Below are positions 1-12,642 of a stretch of 64,000 nt of DNA, piece after piece. Numbering within the stretch: position 1 is the stretch's first letter; each line of letters starts with the position of its first letter. Both the position numbers and the translations under genes were made by a program. Source of the DNA: Apostichopus japonicus. Lineage: Eukaryota > Echinodermata > Holothuroidea > Aspidochirotida > Stichopodidae. Where the stretch lies: contig NC_092580.1 in NCBI RefSeq assembly GCF_037975245.1, positions 2,888,501 through 2,952,500 on the forward strand, given 5' to 3'. Under the pieces are notes generated by a model. That model had not been told where the DNA came from. It searched no databases and was given only the letters and a program-made list of their open reading frames with translations.

Positions 1-643
1 CTATTAACAGTGAACCCTGTCTGACTTTTCTAGCATATTTGGGTTTACACTCCTGATGGACTTTAAAACCAGATGGCAAGATATCCCATTGAAGACACAA
101 TCCCCTTGGAAATTTTAAGCAAAGAGTAGGCTATTACCCTATCACAGTGGTATAAGCTTCTTCTGAATTTGTACTGAGAGGGCTAATGGTTAATCATTGC
201 TGAAAATGCTATTTCCCTCTCTCCACTTACTATCTCTTTTAGCATGGTGCCTTGAATCAAATACAAAATTAAAATGTTTTGTTTGCAATGTTTTGATATC
301 AAAAGTTACAAAATAAGTTTAGGAGGCTGTGTCCCATGTGTGTTGTCACAATGCAAATACTCTCTTAGAACTTCACATTTTCATGGGGAGTGTTAACAAG
401 CTCTTGTAACTGAACAATGGGCTACTGTTACATAATGTGTGCAAATTTCAACATATACATGCAAGAAAGTAAAGAACCATCTCTACTACAGGTGTGATAA
501 CACCCACCCGTCACCACATACCTCACTTGTAAGATTCAATGCTCATGGTCTAGTACAGCACATCACATACTGTACCAACTTTAAACCCTGAATTTTCTAT
601 CTTTAATTTCCTAAATATTAATCTCCAAGCCAGACTGATTTTC
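1..643. other. Region 3' of ALG10, no gene seen
   Basis: AT-rich sequence holding the presumed ALG10 3'UTR near its right edge. No open frame of note, RNA gene or recognisable repeat was seen. Confidence 0.6.
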
Positions 644-3600
644 TTACCAAATGAACCTCTGAAGTCCAGGATGGCCTTCCCACTTGAACGGTCTCATCAT
701 AAACAGATACAACATCGCTCCATTGATTGCACTGAACAACACAAACTCCACTAACAACTGCCACCTACTCAGAGGAGGAATATTCAAACGAAAAACTATG
801 AATGGCAAGATGAAATATCGAAATTCGAGAAGCTTCTGAGGAACGCATGCTACTATCAAGCAGACTACATACGTCAGCTTCCAAAGTAAGCTTTTAACGG
901 AGAGAGAATCTGACATGCTCCAGCCTGCGTATGCATACCCTGGGACGAGTATATACTTCACCAGCCAGTGCTGTTGGTAAATCTTCCGCCATACATAGAA
1001 TGGTATGTGCCTATTATCTGCCAATAGGTACTTATGTACGTAAGTGAACTGGTGGACAGCTCCAACCATCATCAGCATGACAATTACCCAACTCCCAAAA
1101 TTGCTCTTAACCGTTTTGAGAAACCGGTTCACCTTCTCGACGGACACCAGTACGGGCGCTGCGAATCCCGCGGTGAGAGCGAAGAAATAGAACAATTGAG
1201 GGACGTTGAAGACAGCTTGATGATGTTCCTTATCACCTAAAACTATGCCTTTGTTTATGAACACAAACGCTAGGAAGCATGCGACCACCAAGGCATAAAG
1301 CCAAAGATGTGTGACAATCTTTCTTAAATTCTTCACGGAGAGCGCATAGTTCAATGCTGCCTGAACTGCAGACAAATACGATTTACTCATTTGTTTGGTT
1401 TGGTTCTGACTTTTGACTGCATCTCTCTCGAAGAGTCTCGCAAAGGTTATACCCGCAAGGAAGACCACCCACACGATGTTTGTCTGACGGAACAGGAGGG
1501 AGAGTATACCAAAGATGGCTGCCAGGAAGTGGTTGCTGTACTGGGACGACAGATACGCCAGTAGCACAAAACTGGTTGAACCCATGTCTGTGTAGTAGAG
1601 ATTACTAAAGAAGTACAGTACTGGAAATATGGAGATGTTGAATGCAGTGGCAGATGGCAACATGCCATCCGAGACCTACAAAACAAAAAAGGAAAAGGAT
1701 TTTAGAGACGATTGGAAATTTCCTCTTCTGCTACTTTATAGAGTATTTTTAATCATTAGGAAACCAGCAATTGGCATCTCTCTATGACACTACAACCTAA
1801 AACTTGTAAGTAAAGGGACAAGTCGAGAAAAAAAAAAGTACAATTTATTTTATGCATTGCTGATTGCTTTGGAAACATACATTGACCAGTCTAACGAAAC
1901 TATCTTACCATATATTACTATAATGGTGTGCAGGAGGGGGTGGGGGGAGGGGGAGGGGAGGAGACTGCTAATGTAAACGGGTGGATTGATGGGCCAAATG
2001 CAACTGAATGGAATTCTGTCTGAGGGTGCATCAGGCCCCTCTTCTGAAATTTTCTTGACATGAAAATTTAACACACTACATTGTGATAAACTAGATGCAC
2101 CGAGAGCTTTTAACTTTGTTACATACAGATAATTGTTGGCAGCGGCTTCTGTTCAATATTCAACACAGACTAAAAGAGCTGCAAAAGATCTACATTAATA
2201 AAATAAGCCCAACACAATGTTTGTTTCCAATTTCTACCGAGACAGATATTATAAATGACTGACTGGAACTGTTCAGTGGCATATATATCTGTTATATATG
2301 TGTTCTGGTTTCTCTTCTGCAGTCTTTAATACTGTATACACTATATATGTAGAAATGATATAATGTTCTACCCTAGGTCCCTACTACTAACAGGTTGAAT
2401 TTTGTTTCTTTTAAAGACTTTGACTCTGACAAACCTCACCCTGTTATCTCTATGTATCCTTCTGTATAGAGCATCCAGCACAAAGAAATTCATCACCGCA
2501 AAGAAGATGTTTGTCATGCGCAGGACGTGTGTGGTACATATATCCTCTCGTTCCACCTGTAGCAGCTGACTGACTGGCTGAATGAGGGCGACAGACATAA
2601 CGTATAGTCCCGGAGGTGTGGTGATCATTGGGTCCCACTGAAAAATGTGAAAGGGAAAAAAGGACGATAAATAAACAATGAGCTTTATTTATTGATTATT
2701 TCTTGAATAAATGTTTGAACAGAAATCACCATGAAATTCAAATGGTACAGACATTTACACCTTACCCCATTCAAAACTTTTCAGCCCTTTGAACATGAAT
2801 TAAACATTTCTTGTAGAGACAAATCGAAGGGAAAGAAAATGAATACATGTGTAAGCCATGCTATTGCTGTTATTATTTTTTTCTTCATATACTGTACATT
2901 GACACAGTTTGATGTTGCACTGAGGGCATAAGAACATCGATTTAATATTTTTAATAAGGTTGCAGAGTTTGAAAATCCCATACTTCCAGTACTGAAATGT
3001 AAGCTACTGTACTGAAAATGTAGAAATGATATATATGGAACAACTTTTATATAAGGTTAAGACACAGTTTGGTACATATGATTTTGATATCAACAGTTTA
3101 GTCGATGATCAAATATCATAAGCCTGTTTCTTAACAGGAATAGCTACAAACCATGGCCACAAACTTTCAGACAATATTTGACAGTTTCCCATTTGGATGG
3201 CATGATGACTTTGTGACAGTTCTTATGTAAATTCCAAGTTGCCCTAGTGATATGGACTGAGCAAGTTTTTTATTGTCAGGCAATAATTCTGCTTGCTTCA
3301 AATAAAAATCCAGATATTTAAGCATAAGATCAGCGAATTTGTCATTGTAAAATATTTACATTTGAATTGTACATATGAAGCAGGCCAGCAGTTTGAACGT
3401 GAAGTAATTTGTAGCCGAAATGCAGATCACTAAGAATCACTAAAACTAGAATTATACCTTGCTAGATCCCTAATCAGACACTCTAATCAATGATGATTAA
3501 TCCAACTAAAAACCTAGCTTGTTGGATGATTATCTATGTAGGCCACATTGAGTTTGCCTTCAAGGCTAGAACAAATCATATTCATAACACACACGCTCAG

Positions 3601-4332
3601 CTCTGTTTCAGATCAGGAAGAAACACTGCAACTTCTGGAACACCAGCAGCAAAAACTTCTCAAATCATGGGGTCTTCCAGATTTTGGGAGAATAATAGAT
3701 CCAGCTCATAAAAAAACCAGTGCAGCGGTTAATGATCCTTATGTTTTGGTCATCAAACCTGGCCACCCTTTTCCTAAACACAAGGCTTAGTTTCTTGGGT
3801 TTCTAACCATATGCCTACATCAGGCTGTTACTTACAGTAGTGTTACTGGCTACAACTTAATTGTTTACACCATGGAGTTATTAATTATGGATGAATGTCC
3901 ATAGCCACTGAAGGTTTTGATGAGTGTTACATTAAAAGTGGAGCCTTGACATGGGGATGTAGACCTAGGACTAGTAGCCAATGGTTAACAAGTAAGAACC
4001 CTATTAGTCTAATGTTACGCTAGTAAAGTAACTTTTAAGTTGTAAAATGTATTTCCAGCCAAGCCCTGGGCCTAACGTTAGGGCTATACTACACAAGCTA
4101 TGATCACAGTACAGTATGTAAATTGTGAGAGAGACCACATTTTGCACATTACAATTAAGATAATAACCTCTGTAAAATTTCCTGCGCAGTATTTCTGAGC
4201 CTGTGGAACATGGAAAATCTCATCCATGTAAGGAGTATGTTGAAATTTTTCCACTTGCAAGAATATGACAGCTGTCACCAGAACGAAAAGTGCTGAAACA
4301 GCGAACCTGCCAGCTGAGATCGTTACATCCAT
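644..4332 (-). CDS. ALG10: ALG10 dolichyl-P-Glc alpha-1,2-glucosyltransferase, 3 exons
   Basis: Adds the last (alpha-1,2) glucose to the dolichol-linked oligosaccharide in the ER lumen, using dolichyl-phosphate glucose; this completes the N-glycan precursor (family GT59, Die2/ALG10). Coding exons read on the minus strand are 4332-4168, 2637-2392 and 1675-644; all joins are phase 0 with GT-AG borders, giving 480 aa, close to the 473 aa I recall for human ALG10. Family landmarks: PYMDEIFH at residues 34-41 after a first membrane segment (about 10-26), WDPMITTPPGLY opening exon 2, FRQTNIVW near 199-206, HKYLLADNRH at 351-360, PQKLLEFRYFILP at 416-428, and the C-terminal QRFIW. Many hydrophobic segments fit a multipass ER protein. 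The open frame continues upstream of the chosen Met, but MDVTISAGRF fits the length of the family N-terminus. No frame damage is seen. A weak ATTAAA lies about 40 bp past the stop. The gene is divergent from the NXPE-like gene. Confidence 0.96.
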
Positions 4333-5039
4333 TTTACTTTCCAGTAGACAATTGATTTTCTCATCAATCTTTGTACCGTAAGCACTTTCCCCTGGATACC
4401 AACTAGGGATTGAAAGCTGCGCAGATGAGCAATTGTAAGTCATTAGTTGACTTTTCAGAGCTAGAAGACTCACAATACTGTCTGCCTTACTGTAGTTAGC
4501 CCAGGCATAGGCTAAGTATGTGGCCGTTCGTGGAATTCAAAGCCTGACGAAAGTAACATATTGTGGCTATTGTGTAATTCTGCGAAAGTTAAACGAGTGC
4601 ATGTATTACGTGGTTCGAAGTTAGCTTACCATATGGCTAAGGATCAAACAGCGATGGCTATTCAGAAATATGGAACGCAGAAAAGACGTTAAAATAATAT
4701 ATATCTCCGACTGAACGTTCCCCTCACCCACCCCCGCCCGGACTAAACATTTTCTCCTCACCTGAATGTTTTCCCCGAATGACGATGGAAGTGGAGGCCT
4801 TTTGTGCAAGCCACTGAATGAAGTTGATAAACATACGAGATGTTTTGTTTAAAAAATGGGATGCCTAGAAGACGGCGATCGTGTCGTCTTACAGCACTCA
4901 TCTCCTACCACCCTCACCCCACCCACGCTTTCATCGGTGAACCAAGTTTGAATTTATGAACCATCGAAATTTGCATGAAATTCGAAATTTTGACAAAGGT
5001 TTCATGTCAAAGGCTATAATCGAGGTCAGGCAAATTGCC

Positions 5040-6220
5040 CAATATTTAGATTTTACATGTTTATCGGTCGAAGAAGCAGGATTATCGCTTGAGAAACCTG
5101 TAACATCACCTATAAAAATTGAACGATCAATGGAAACTCTTGGATCATCGGTAGATAAACTTGAATTATCGGCGAAATCCCCCGGACTATGGTTGATATT
5201 CCAAGATTTTCGACAAAGACTCCGGAAAGCGACAGTTTCCTTCTGTCGGTCGTCATTTGACTTACCCAAGACGTACGCCAATAACAATAACTTACTGTCT
5301 ATATTGTGTGTGACAAACTTTGTCTCGGTCCCATTGCCCATTACACGTAAAGAGCAGTGGAACATACTAATGTTCAATCATTTCCCTAAGAGGTTATATA
5401 CTATTAGCCTTCTTTGCGTTTTTCAGCCGAAGGTAAACTACTCTAAAACGTAGACTTCTGAGAAACCAAAATGAGTGGTCTGAACATTACATCATGGTGC
5501 AAATGCTTGGATAGGATCGACTTAACGTTAAGTCACCAAATGGGCCTTCGATGATATTCCCATGGGCCAACGACAAGGGTAGTTAGTAATAGTCGGCTGG
5601 TTTGCAAAACTAAGTGAAATAATGACAATGATTATGCTTACTGCATTCATGAATCTCCCATTTTTCGGTGCATATTAGTATTGTTGCTGCAAATTGGACA
5701 ATCTCGGACGTTCCGAATTTTCGAAGGTATAGTATTGCATGTAATCTCCAGCTAGTAGCCTATACTTCGATAATCATGTTTTATCGATTGATATAATCTG
5801 GACTTTGCGACTGATTATCGTGGATTATCGGTAGATAGACCTGGTTTATCTGCCGATAATCCAAGTTTTCGGCTGAAAAAAACATGGATTATCGGTAGAT
5901 TAACCAGGATTTTCGACTGCAAAAACGGGATTTTTCCCCTCGAAATTTCAGGATTTTCGTCTATATTCCACGTTTAGTACCGATAACCCAGGTTTTTGAG
6001 AGAAAATCCAGGTTTATTGGCGATAACCCAAGTTTTGAACCAATAATCCAGGTTTTCAAGTGATAATTAATCTGTGGTCAGTAAACCATGATTTTCGAAG
6101 GATAATCAAGTTGTAACGTTGAAAAACCTGGATACTCGATTAACATGGATTATCACGCGATAAACCAGCTGGATTATCGGTCGATAATCTAGGTAATTGT
6201 TCGACTGAAATACCTGTTAT
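5040..6220. repeat. Degenerate ~20 bp quasi-palindromic minisatellite
   Basis: Diverged units of about 20 bp run from 5821 to 6215, with looser copies back to about 5040. Each unit approximates GGATTATCGGTCGATAATCC, which is nearly its own reverse complement. Clear units start near 5822, 5842 and 6171. The open frames at 4931-5453 on both strands fall in this repeat and are probably by-products. The rest of 4333-7709, the space between ALG10 and the NXPE-like gene, shows only transposon fragments. Confidence 0.7.
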
Positions 6221-6724
6221 ATTGTTAGACATTTGGCTTGCCATGAGCTTCTTAGACACATGCGCATAATATCCTCAAGTGATAAGCTATTGCAAATATT
6301 TTGTCACCCTTCATCAGCTCCTTCTTGTTAGTGAACAGAACTGGTTACGTATTGTTGTATTGTGTATGAGTCGCAACTGTTAAAGGGGCTACACAATGAA
6401 GCCAGCCAAGCAGTTAATGTCAGACGCCCTCTATTTTTCCAACTTCTGATTCCGTCTGATTAAGTGTTGTACCATTGTGTGTGTGAAAAGATATGCGGAT
6501 AAAAAGGTCATTGAAAATTTCGAATTCATCACACACATAGCCCTTCATACACATAGCCCAAGTATATCGGGAATATTATTGTCCAATCAAATATCGCGAC
6601 CAGCAACACTGCCGCGCCGATAAATATCTATGGAAAATTAGTACTGTGTCTCTGTTGAAAGTACTGTATAAACTTTTAAATTTTGTCTTCGGCTAGCTGA
6701 CACGTAACTATCGCAAAACCGGTC

Positions 6725-6949
6725 CCAGAGCACAGTCCCCCAACCAATTTTTTTTTTGTGAATTATTCTTCTTTCAGTAGGTGCCCGAAAAATTCTCGGG
6801 CACCTACTGAAAGACGAAGAATTGGCAATGTGTTTTTCAATGGTTAGGCCTACTTAGAATTTTAAGATCAAGATTATTTGATATCACGTCAGGTCGTTAC
6901 AGCCCCCCCCCCCCAAAAAAAAAATTCAAATTAGGCTCCTACGCCTATG
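6725..6949 (+). mobile_element. Partial MITE of the CATAGGCGTAGGAG family with an internal hairpin
   Basis: The right terminus GGCTCCTACGCCTATG (ending at 6949) and the internal block CGGGCACCTACTGAAAG match the complete copy at 15563-15920. The left terminus is missing. Instead an inverted copy of the internal block makes a near-perfect hairpin at 6773-6814. A 46 bp segment (6842-6887) reappears inverted at 10515-10560 inside the intron of the NXPE-like gene. Confidence 0.6.
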
Positions 6950-7709
6950 GTTATGAAGCTCAGCTAACAATCGTACGTTATACGCACTTCCTATAAATAA
7001 TTATTACACTGCTAATTCACTGCGATAACGATATTTGTTTTTAGACCACTGCACATCTGGCTGTCTTACAAAATATGAAACTTTATATTGTCCATCAGTT
7101 AAGTTCGTCAAATGTATTCAAGTCCAGACATTGGACAATAAACAAGAATCATCCTACTGTAAATATTTTAATAGAGCACTATGTTTGTCTTTCTGATATG
7201 ATATGTAAAGAACAAGTAAAAGACTTCAAAAAGGAAGCAAAATCTGCTGATAATACGATATCATATGATAATGATGAACTAGATCGCATCTAAGGACCTT
7301 CAATTATTCTAAAATGTCTCAAAGGGAAGGTGGACACCCCCTCCCCTTACGTGCCCCCTCCACTAACACCCCTCCCCCATATCAATCGCAAAAAAAGTAA
7401 TCCCCCCCCCCTTTCAAATTCCTGGCTACGTCGCTGGTCTGCAGAACCAAAGAACGTAGCAACGCTGGTGCAAGGATCGTCCAAGTTGCTTCGGAGAGTT
7501 ACTCAAGCATATTTTTAAGCTTCTCCCATTCTGCATAGGACTTCTGCTCATTTCACGGTGTGTGCACAAAGTGTACAGTTGGGGCTCCGCCGGGAGCAGA
7601 CTAGATTTGGCTACGTTCGTTAATATAATACGCTGCACACAGTTTGCTGAATTGTTTCAGAGAATTCCTGTGGATTACCGTACTATTGGGTTACGGTGTC
7701 AATACAAAA

Positions 7710-10700
7710 ATGAGAGTGCGTTACCTATTGCACAGTGTTTCCATTGGAATGGCATCCTTATTCCTGTTTTGGATAACTTTCGAATCAAGCACCCGAAGAA
7801 GTTATGATAAACAGTTATTTAAGAGTAAGTAACGTAGTTTTATATCAACTCGATAGGCTACTGATTTATTTTTTTACTTGAAGACAAATGTCTGCTTTTA
7901 GAGGATGTGCAATTCGTGTATTGCCTACCGATATGAGAAAATCAAGCCCACTGTTTCTCAAATAGGAATCAAGTTTACACGCCGATTTTCAGCGTATTGC
8001 CGATATTACAAGATGAAAGTAAGAGGGCTTGGCGTTAAATGTTTCTATAGCACTGATAACAAGTAGCTATAGGCTAATTCAAGTCAACGATAGTTAGCCT
8101 AGCTATAGTTAAGTGGCCAAATGTCCATATTGAATTTTCTAATAATTATCAAATCCCTACTATGTGAGGAAGCTAAACAATAACTATGTCGAAGTAGACA
8201 AAAGACACGCATTATAATAGGAACAGTTGAAAAGGGTCAGTGTTTATGATTGCTAACAAATGGGTAATCATTGTAGCTACAAGTATAGGTCCAGGTATGT
8301 TACGCCATAACTATTGTTTTCAATTGTTTCATGCCGAAATGGGGATTGTGGTGATAGTACAAATTCTTTGTATGTCCTCGAACACTACGCCAAAATATGG
8401 TTTAAAATCAATTTACTATGGGATGTCTTTTTTGGTGGCCATAAGCCATAGGATTACATGAATTTGTACTACGAGCGTCAGAACTGTGGGAAGGGAGAGA
8501 TATGCCTATTGGATGGGCCTCACGGGATTTCCTAAAAAACATTTGAATGTAGCAGCCTGAAGCTCCTCTTGCGTATCGAACACTAATTGTTATATCTATC
8601 TACTACAAGTATACTTAACTCCTTTGGTACACTATGTGATAGGATTGTGTTAAATTTGTGCATCATTTATCAGGAGCAGTTCTTCCCACTCGTTATATAT
8701 TCCCACCACGCGCACCAAATTTGGTAACCGGGCTTTCGCTGTGTGTGGGCCCAAACTTTGGAATGACTTGCCTTCGTACGTTCGGGATCAGGTGTCTTTC
8801 CCTACATTCAAGAAATCCCTTAAGACACATCTTTTTAGCGAAGCATTTGGTTAAGTCTCTTGACTGTCTCTGTGGATGTCTCTTGTCTTGCCTAGTTGTT
8901 ATTTGTATCTTGACTTCGTATTGCTTACTTCTTTTTGTATTTACTTGTGTTTAGCTATTTGTTTTGTAAAGCGCCATAGAATATCTTTTTAGTCATGGCG
9001 CTATAGAAATTTTGTATTAATTAATGATTGAACTAAATCGCGAACTGAAAGTCGAACACTACACCAAGTCACAAACATTGCCTCAACGAACGTACGTGGT
9101 TTTTTTTATCTTTCTTTACTTTGTACATGAATTGTTATAAAGTCCAAAGACTATGAATTGCGGAAAGAACACAAGAAAGTATATACTAGAGGTATAGTCT
9201 TTATAAATGAATCTAATCAGTGTCTCTTGGTGAAAACAAACAAACTTAACATAGATACATTACGTACCGGTACTTTACGTTAACTTAGTGCGCTTACTTC
9301 ATTCGTCGCCATTATCAAACTAAGAGATTTTCTATTGGTGTATCATGTTTTGTCGTTGTTTTTGTATATTGTTCCCATTCGTTTCTCACAGAAATGATAT
9401 AAATTATAACAGTAGAATGAGAACAACACAAATACGTTAGCCATAGTAATGGATATTACGTGCTGCTATCAACAATATAACATACAATAACGCAGATCAT
9501 AGACGCAAGTAAATCAGATACATCATTGGTAAAGTGGCAATACATTCCACAAAGTGACATTAAAACATAATGAACCTTCACGATACGCCATAACCAGCAC
9601 TAGCAAAATCAATAGTTCCAATAAATCCACTGATACATATCTTGAATAATGTCAAGTTCATTATGCCACTTGAACTATTTCTGTCAATTCTAAAGAGACC
9701 TATTGGCATAGAATCAGATACGTATCTAACCTTGGTTGCCCTTATCAGTTCCCAATGCCATAGTTCACCTCAATGACCACATCACTGCTTAGCATTGGCA
9801 TGTAAATAAATTGCATTTTCTCATATTCACATACTAAACTTACTGTGAAGTAACATTTGAATGCCAGATTGCCAAAGTATACATCCATATTCGTAGTAAT
9901 ACAGTACATTTCACATCTCAAATCTTTGATAAACAATGTGCATTCCAACACACATCAAATATAATTACCATGTAAACCAGCTATACAATCGTAAACACCA
10001 AGAAATAAATCAATCACTGCAACTACAATAATTCATGAATATCACATGAATATTAATAATTCTTTTGTAAAATCGACGATGAGACATCTATTAGCAGAGG
10101 TCACATTGTGTTATTTTCTATATGTTAAACATAAACAAGATATAGGTTAATTGAGCCTCTTCTCATTAGTGCACGCTCTAATGTAGTAGTTGAATTGAAT
10201 TATTAATATTTTCTGATCGTCATGGCATATCTAAGTTTGAACGAACTCATACCAAAAACATGAGAATTACAGCTAAAAATAGTTCCATTGAATAAAATGT
10301 CCATCGCTCACGAGAAACGCAGGAATGTAAACAACATATAGCATATATAGTTACAAGATGACCGGAACTAAGCCAAATGATCGGTTACAAGTTCACATTA
10401 TAATCTGTCAACTATTCATTAGGCAAAGTTCTTCCTAGTAAAATACAGTATCGATCAGTTCTTTAACTCACCCAATTTCTTAAAGAAGTTTCAGTATGCA
10501 GTAGTTGTTAATTCGTGATATCAAATAATCTTGATCTTAAAATTCTAAGTAGGCCTAACCTTAATTCGTGCATAAGAAAGCTTCCCGGTTAAAGGCATAG
10601 GGACACAATTGCAATTTAAAAGGTCAACAGCACATTTTCACCCCCAACTTCATCGTCGGTCGGGTCTAGAATTCGGCCACTCCGGCGTGCCCAGGACCCC

Positions 10701-12642
10701 TCAGACGGAAATTGTTCTTGTGGCGGTACACTTTTTTTCACCCTCATTCAAACCTTCAAAGTTATTTATTAGACCTCTTTTGAAGTTTCAATATGCCTTA
10801 ATATTTATAGTCTTAAGTATGCTTCAGAATGGACATCTTACATTGACATATAAGGTTCCCAATGCATGACTTTCTGTGGGAAGGTTCCCATGCCCCTACA
10901 TGGTAGTTAAAATGCAACTTTTTTTGTCATTTTTCTCAGATCCCAATTTCAAGAAAAGTTTACAAGCCGAGTACCACTTTCCATCGTTAGTTCATGAGCA
11001 GTATAATTCTTCTCTCTACAACGTGCAGTACACATCTTCTGGCGTAATATTACGAGTACGACACATGACTAAGTCTACCAACACCTTGAGCGACTGGACC
11101 GCCTCCGGACAAGGGTTACATTACGCAAGCGTTGGTCAGCGTGCGTATTTTTCGGTCAACGTTACTAGCAAATCACTCCGGGCTTTCAATCTACGTAACT
11201 ACATTAGTGTGCTGGCTGTTGGACTGAATTATATTTTTGTAGCAAATCCGTTCAACGAATCACGCACTGAGAATGGCTTGAAAGTTGATTATTCATACGT
11301 ACCGACCATACCTGGTATGTATGATTTGTACGTGGAGGAAATGTTTGCAACGGGACAGAGACAAATTTCAAGTAGTCCCTTTCGACTAAGAGTGGAGGGA
11401 GGGGCAATTAAACCTGGAAGGAAAAGAGCTGAATCGGATTCTAAACCATCATGCCAAATGATACCGCAAAGGAATTACTCTTGGCTTGATGGAGATTGGA
11501 TTACTCGAGCGTTCGCAGGAAATGTGCGTGGAACTTTACGAAGCGGTTGGGTGTTTCAGCCAAAACTTTGCAGCTTTGATATTTTTACAAGAGAAGATTT
11601 AGCTGTCGTCGCCGGTTCTGGTTCTCGAACAACTATCGCAGTCTTTGGTACTTCCACGGAGAGGGGCATCTTTCTCTCCATGCTTGATCTGGCTCTAGGT
11701 AGTGAGGGTAAAGTTCATTTGAAAGAATCCGACGTGGGGAAATGTTGGGGATTCGCCCAGGTCAGTTTGGGGAATCTTACCTTCATTTATCAGGATTTAC
11801 GACTATTCAGTGTTGCACACTCCAAGAAAAAGGAACTGACATGCCATGATGAGAAGCTGGCAGGCGTCGACACATTCAAGTTGTATGCTGATTCTGTCAA
11901 ATTTATCAGGCATTTCTTTCTAAGAGAACCCAGTCTTTTACCAAATGTCATTCTCATCGTCGTGCGTAATGAGAAGCAGCTAAGATTATTGGTAAAAGAA
12001 ATACCGGGTGAATGGAATGGGACGATATACGTGGTGAACAATTTTAGATCTAAATTTGGCGAGTTCTACACAATCCAAGGACAGGAGGACAATAAACAAG
12101 AAATGAATGGATTGACATTGGTAGACCCCCGTGTTCAGATATTTGACGGGTTTATGTTGGGGGCAGGCATGAGACACGCTACAGAATCTTCACCAGTGAT
12201 TATGAGATCGAATCATTTTCATCGATGGTGCAATGAACTCAATGGCGAGATGGCAGTCTGTGGTAATCCCACCGAAATGGCCGCTCAGATGCTTCTTGGT
12301 AAAGCTGTAGCACCGAACGGAAAGCAGAAGTGGAAAAGTTCATTGGGCAAACAGGAATTCGAATCTTATAGTAATCGTCGATCGAATTCTCAAGAAATAA
12401 AAGTCTGTTATGACTGTCCGGCATCGTTGCTTCCCTTCCACGTGAAAGTAGTACCCGAACTGAATTGTTACAAAACCGAGAAAGGGTTTAAACCGAGAAA
12501 CGAAAGCGACGTACATGTATGGGATGGGAGTCTGTGTCCTGAGGAATGCATGAATACTAAACCAATTGACCAACTTTACACAGAGTCTGGGCCCGTCTAC
12601 GTAAGGACGTGTACCATGCCAAACTATGAACATATACAGTAA
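7710..12642 (+). CDS. Type II membrane protein with filamin/NXPE-like and PC-esterase-like regions, 2 exons
   Basis: Exons 7710-7824 and 10940-12642 join in phase 1 (AAG A|gtaagt to ctcag|AT CCC) and give 605 aa. Exon 1 encodes a short basic tail and one hydrophobic segment (MRVRYLLHSVSIGMASLFLF...), a classic Golgi-type signal anchor. Exon 2 has no introns. Residues about 80-190 look like a filamin/neurexophilin-type Ig domain ending in SPFRLRV (184-190). Residues about 205-420 resemble the PC-esterase (SGNH-fold) part of NXPE-like proteins: WLDGDW at 220-225, FGTSTERG at 274-281, then KCWGF and FIYQDLR. In SGNH enzymes the block is usually G-D-S; here it reads G-T-S, so catalysis is uncertain. 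Cysteines and N-glycosylation sequons fit a lumenal or extracellular fold. The upstream in-frame Met at 10876 lies in the intron and is not the start. Family call is moderate, exact function unknown. Confidence 0.82.
8690..9025 (+). mobile_element. 5'-truncated LINE 3' end (CR1/jockey-like)
   Basis: A frame ending at 8854 encodes the typical C-terminus of a non-LTR reverse transcriptase: GPKLWNDLP, then FKKSLKTHLF. It is followed by a 3' tail with GTAAAGCGCC and GGCGCTATAGAAAT at about 8966-9010. This tail is shared with copies at 26.7, 38.5, 46.95 and 57.6 kb. It lies in the intron of the NXPE-like gene in sense orientation; the rest of that intron (7825-10939) shows nothing else supportable beyond the 46 bp inverted segment. 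Confidence 0.7.

Noticed and set aside
4931-5453. Overlapping 148 and 165 aa frames on opposite strands
   Set aside because: They lie in the degenerate palindromic repeat, lack family motifs, and are open on both strands because of repeat symmetry.
10876-10939. In-frame ATG start of the long NXPE-like frame
   Set aside because: The 64 bp after it end in a clear acceptor (tttttctcag); the exon at 7710-7824 supplies a signal anchor with matching phase.
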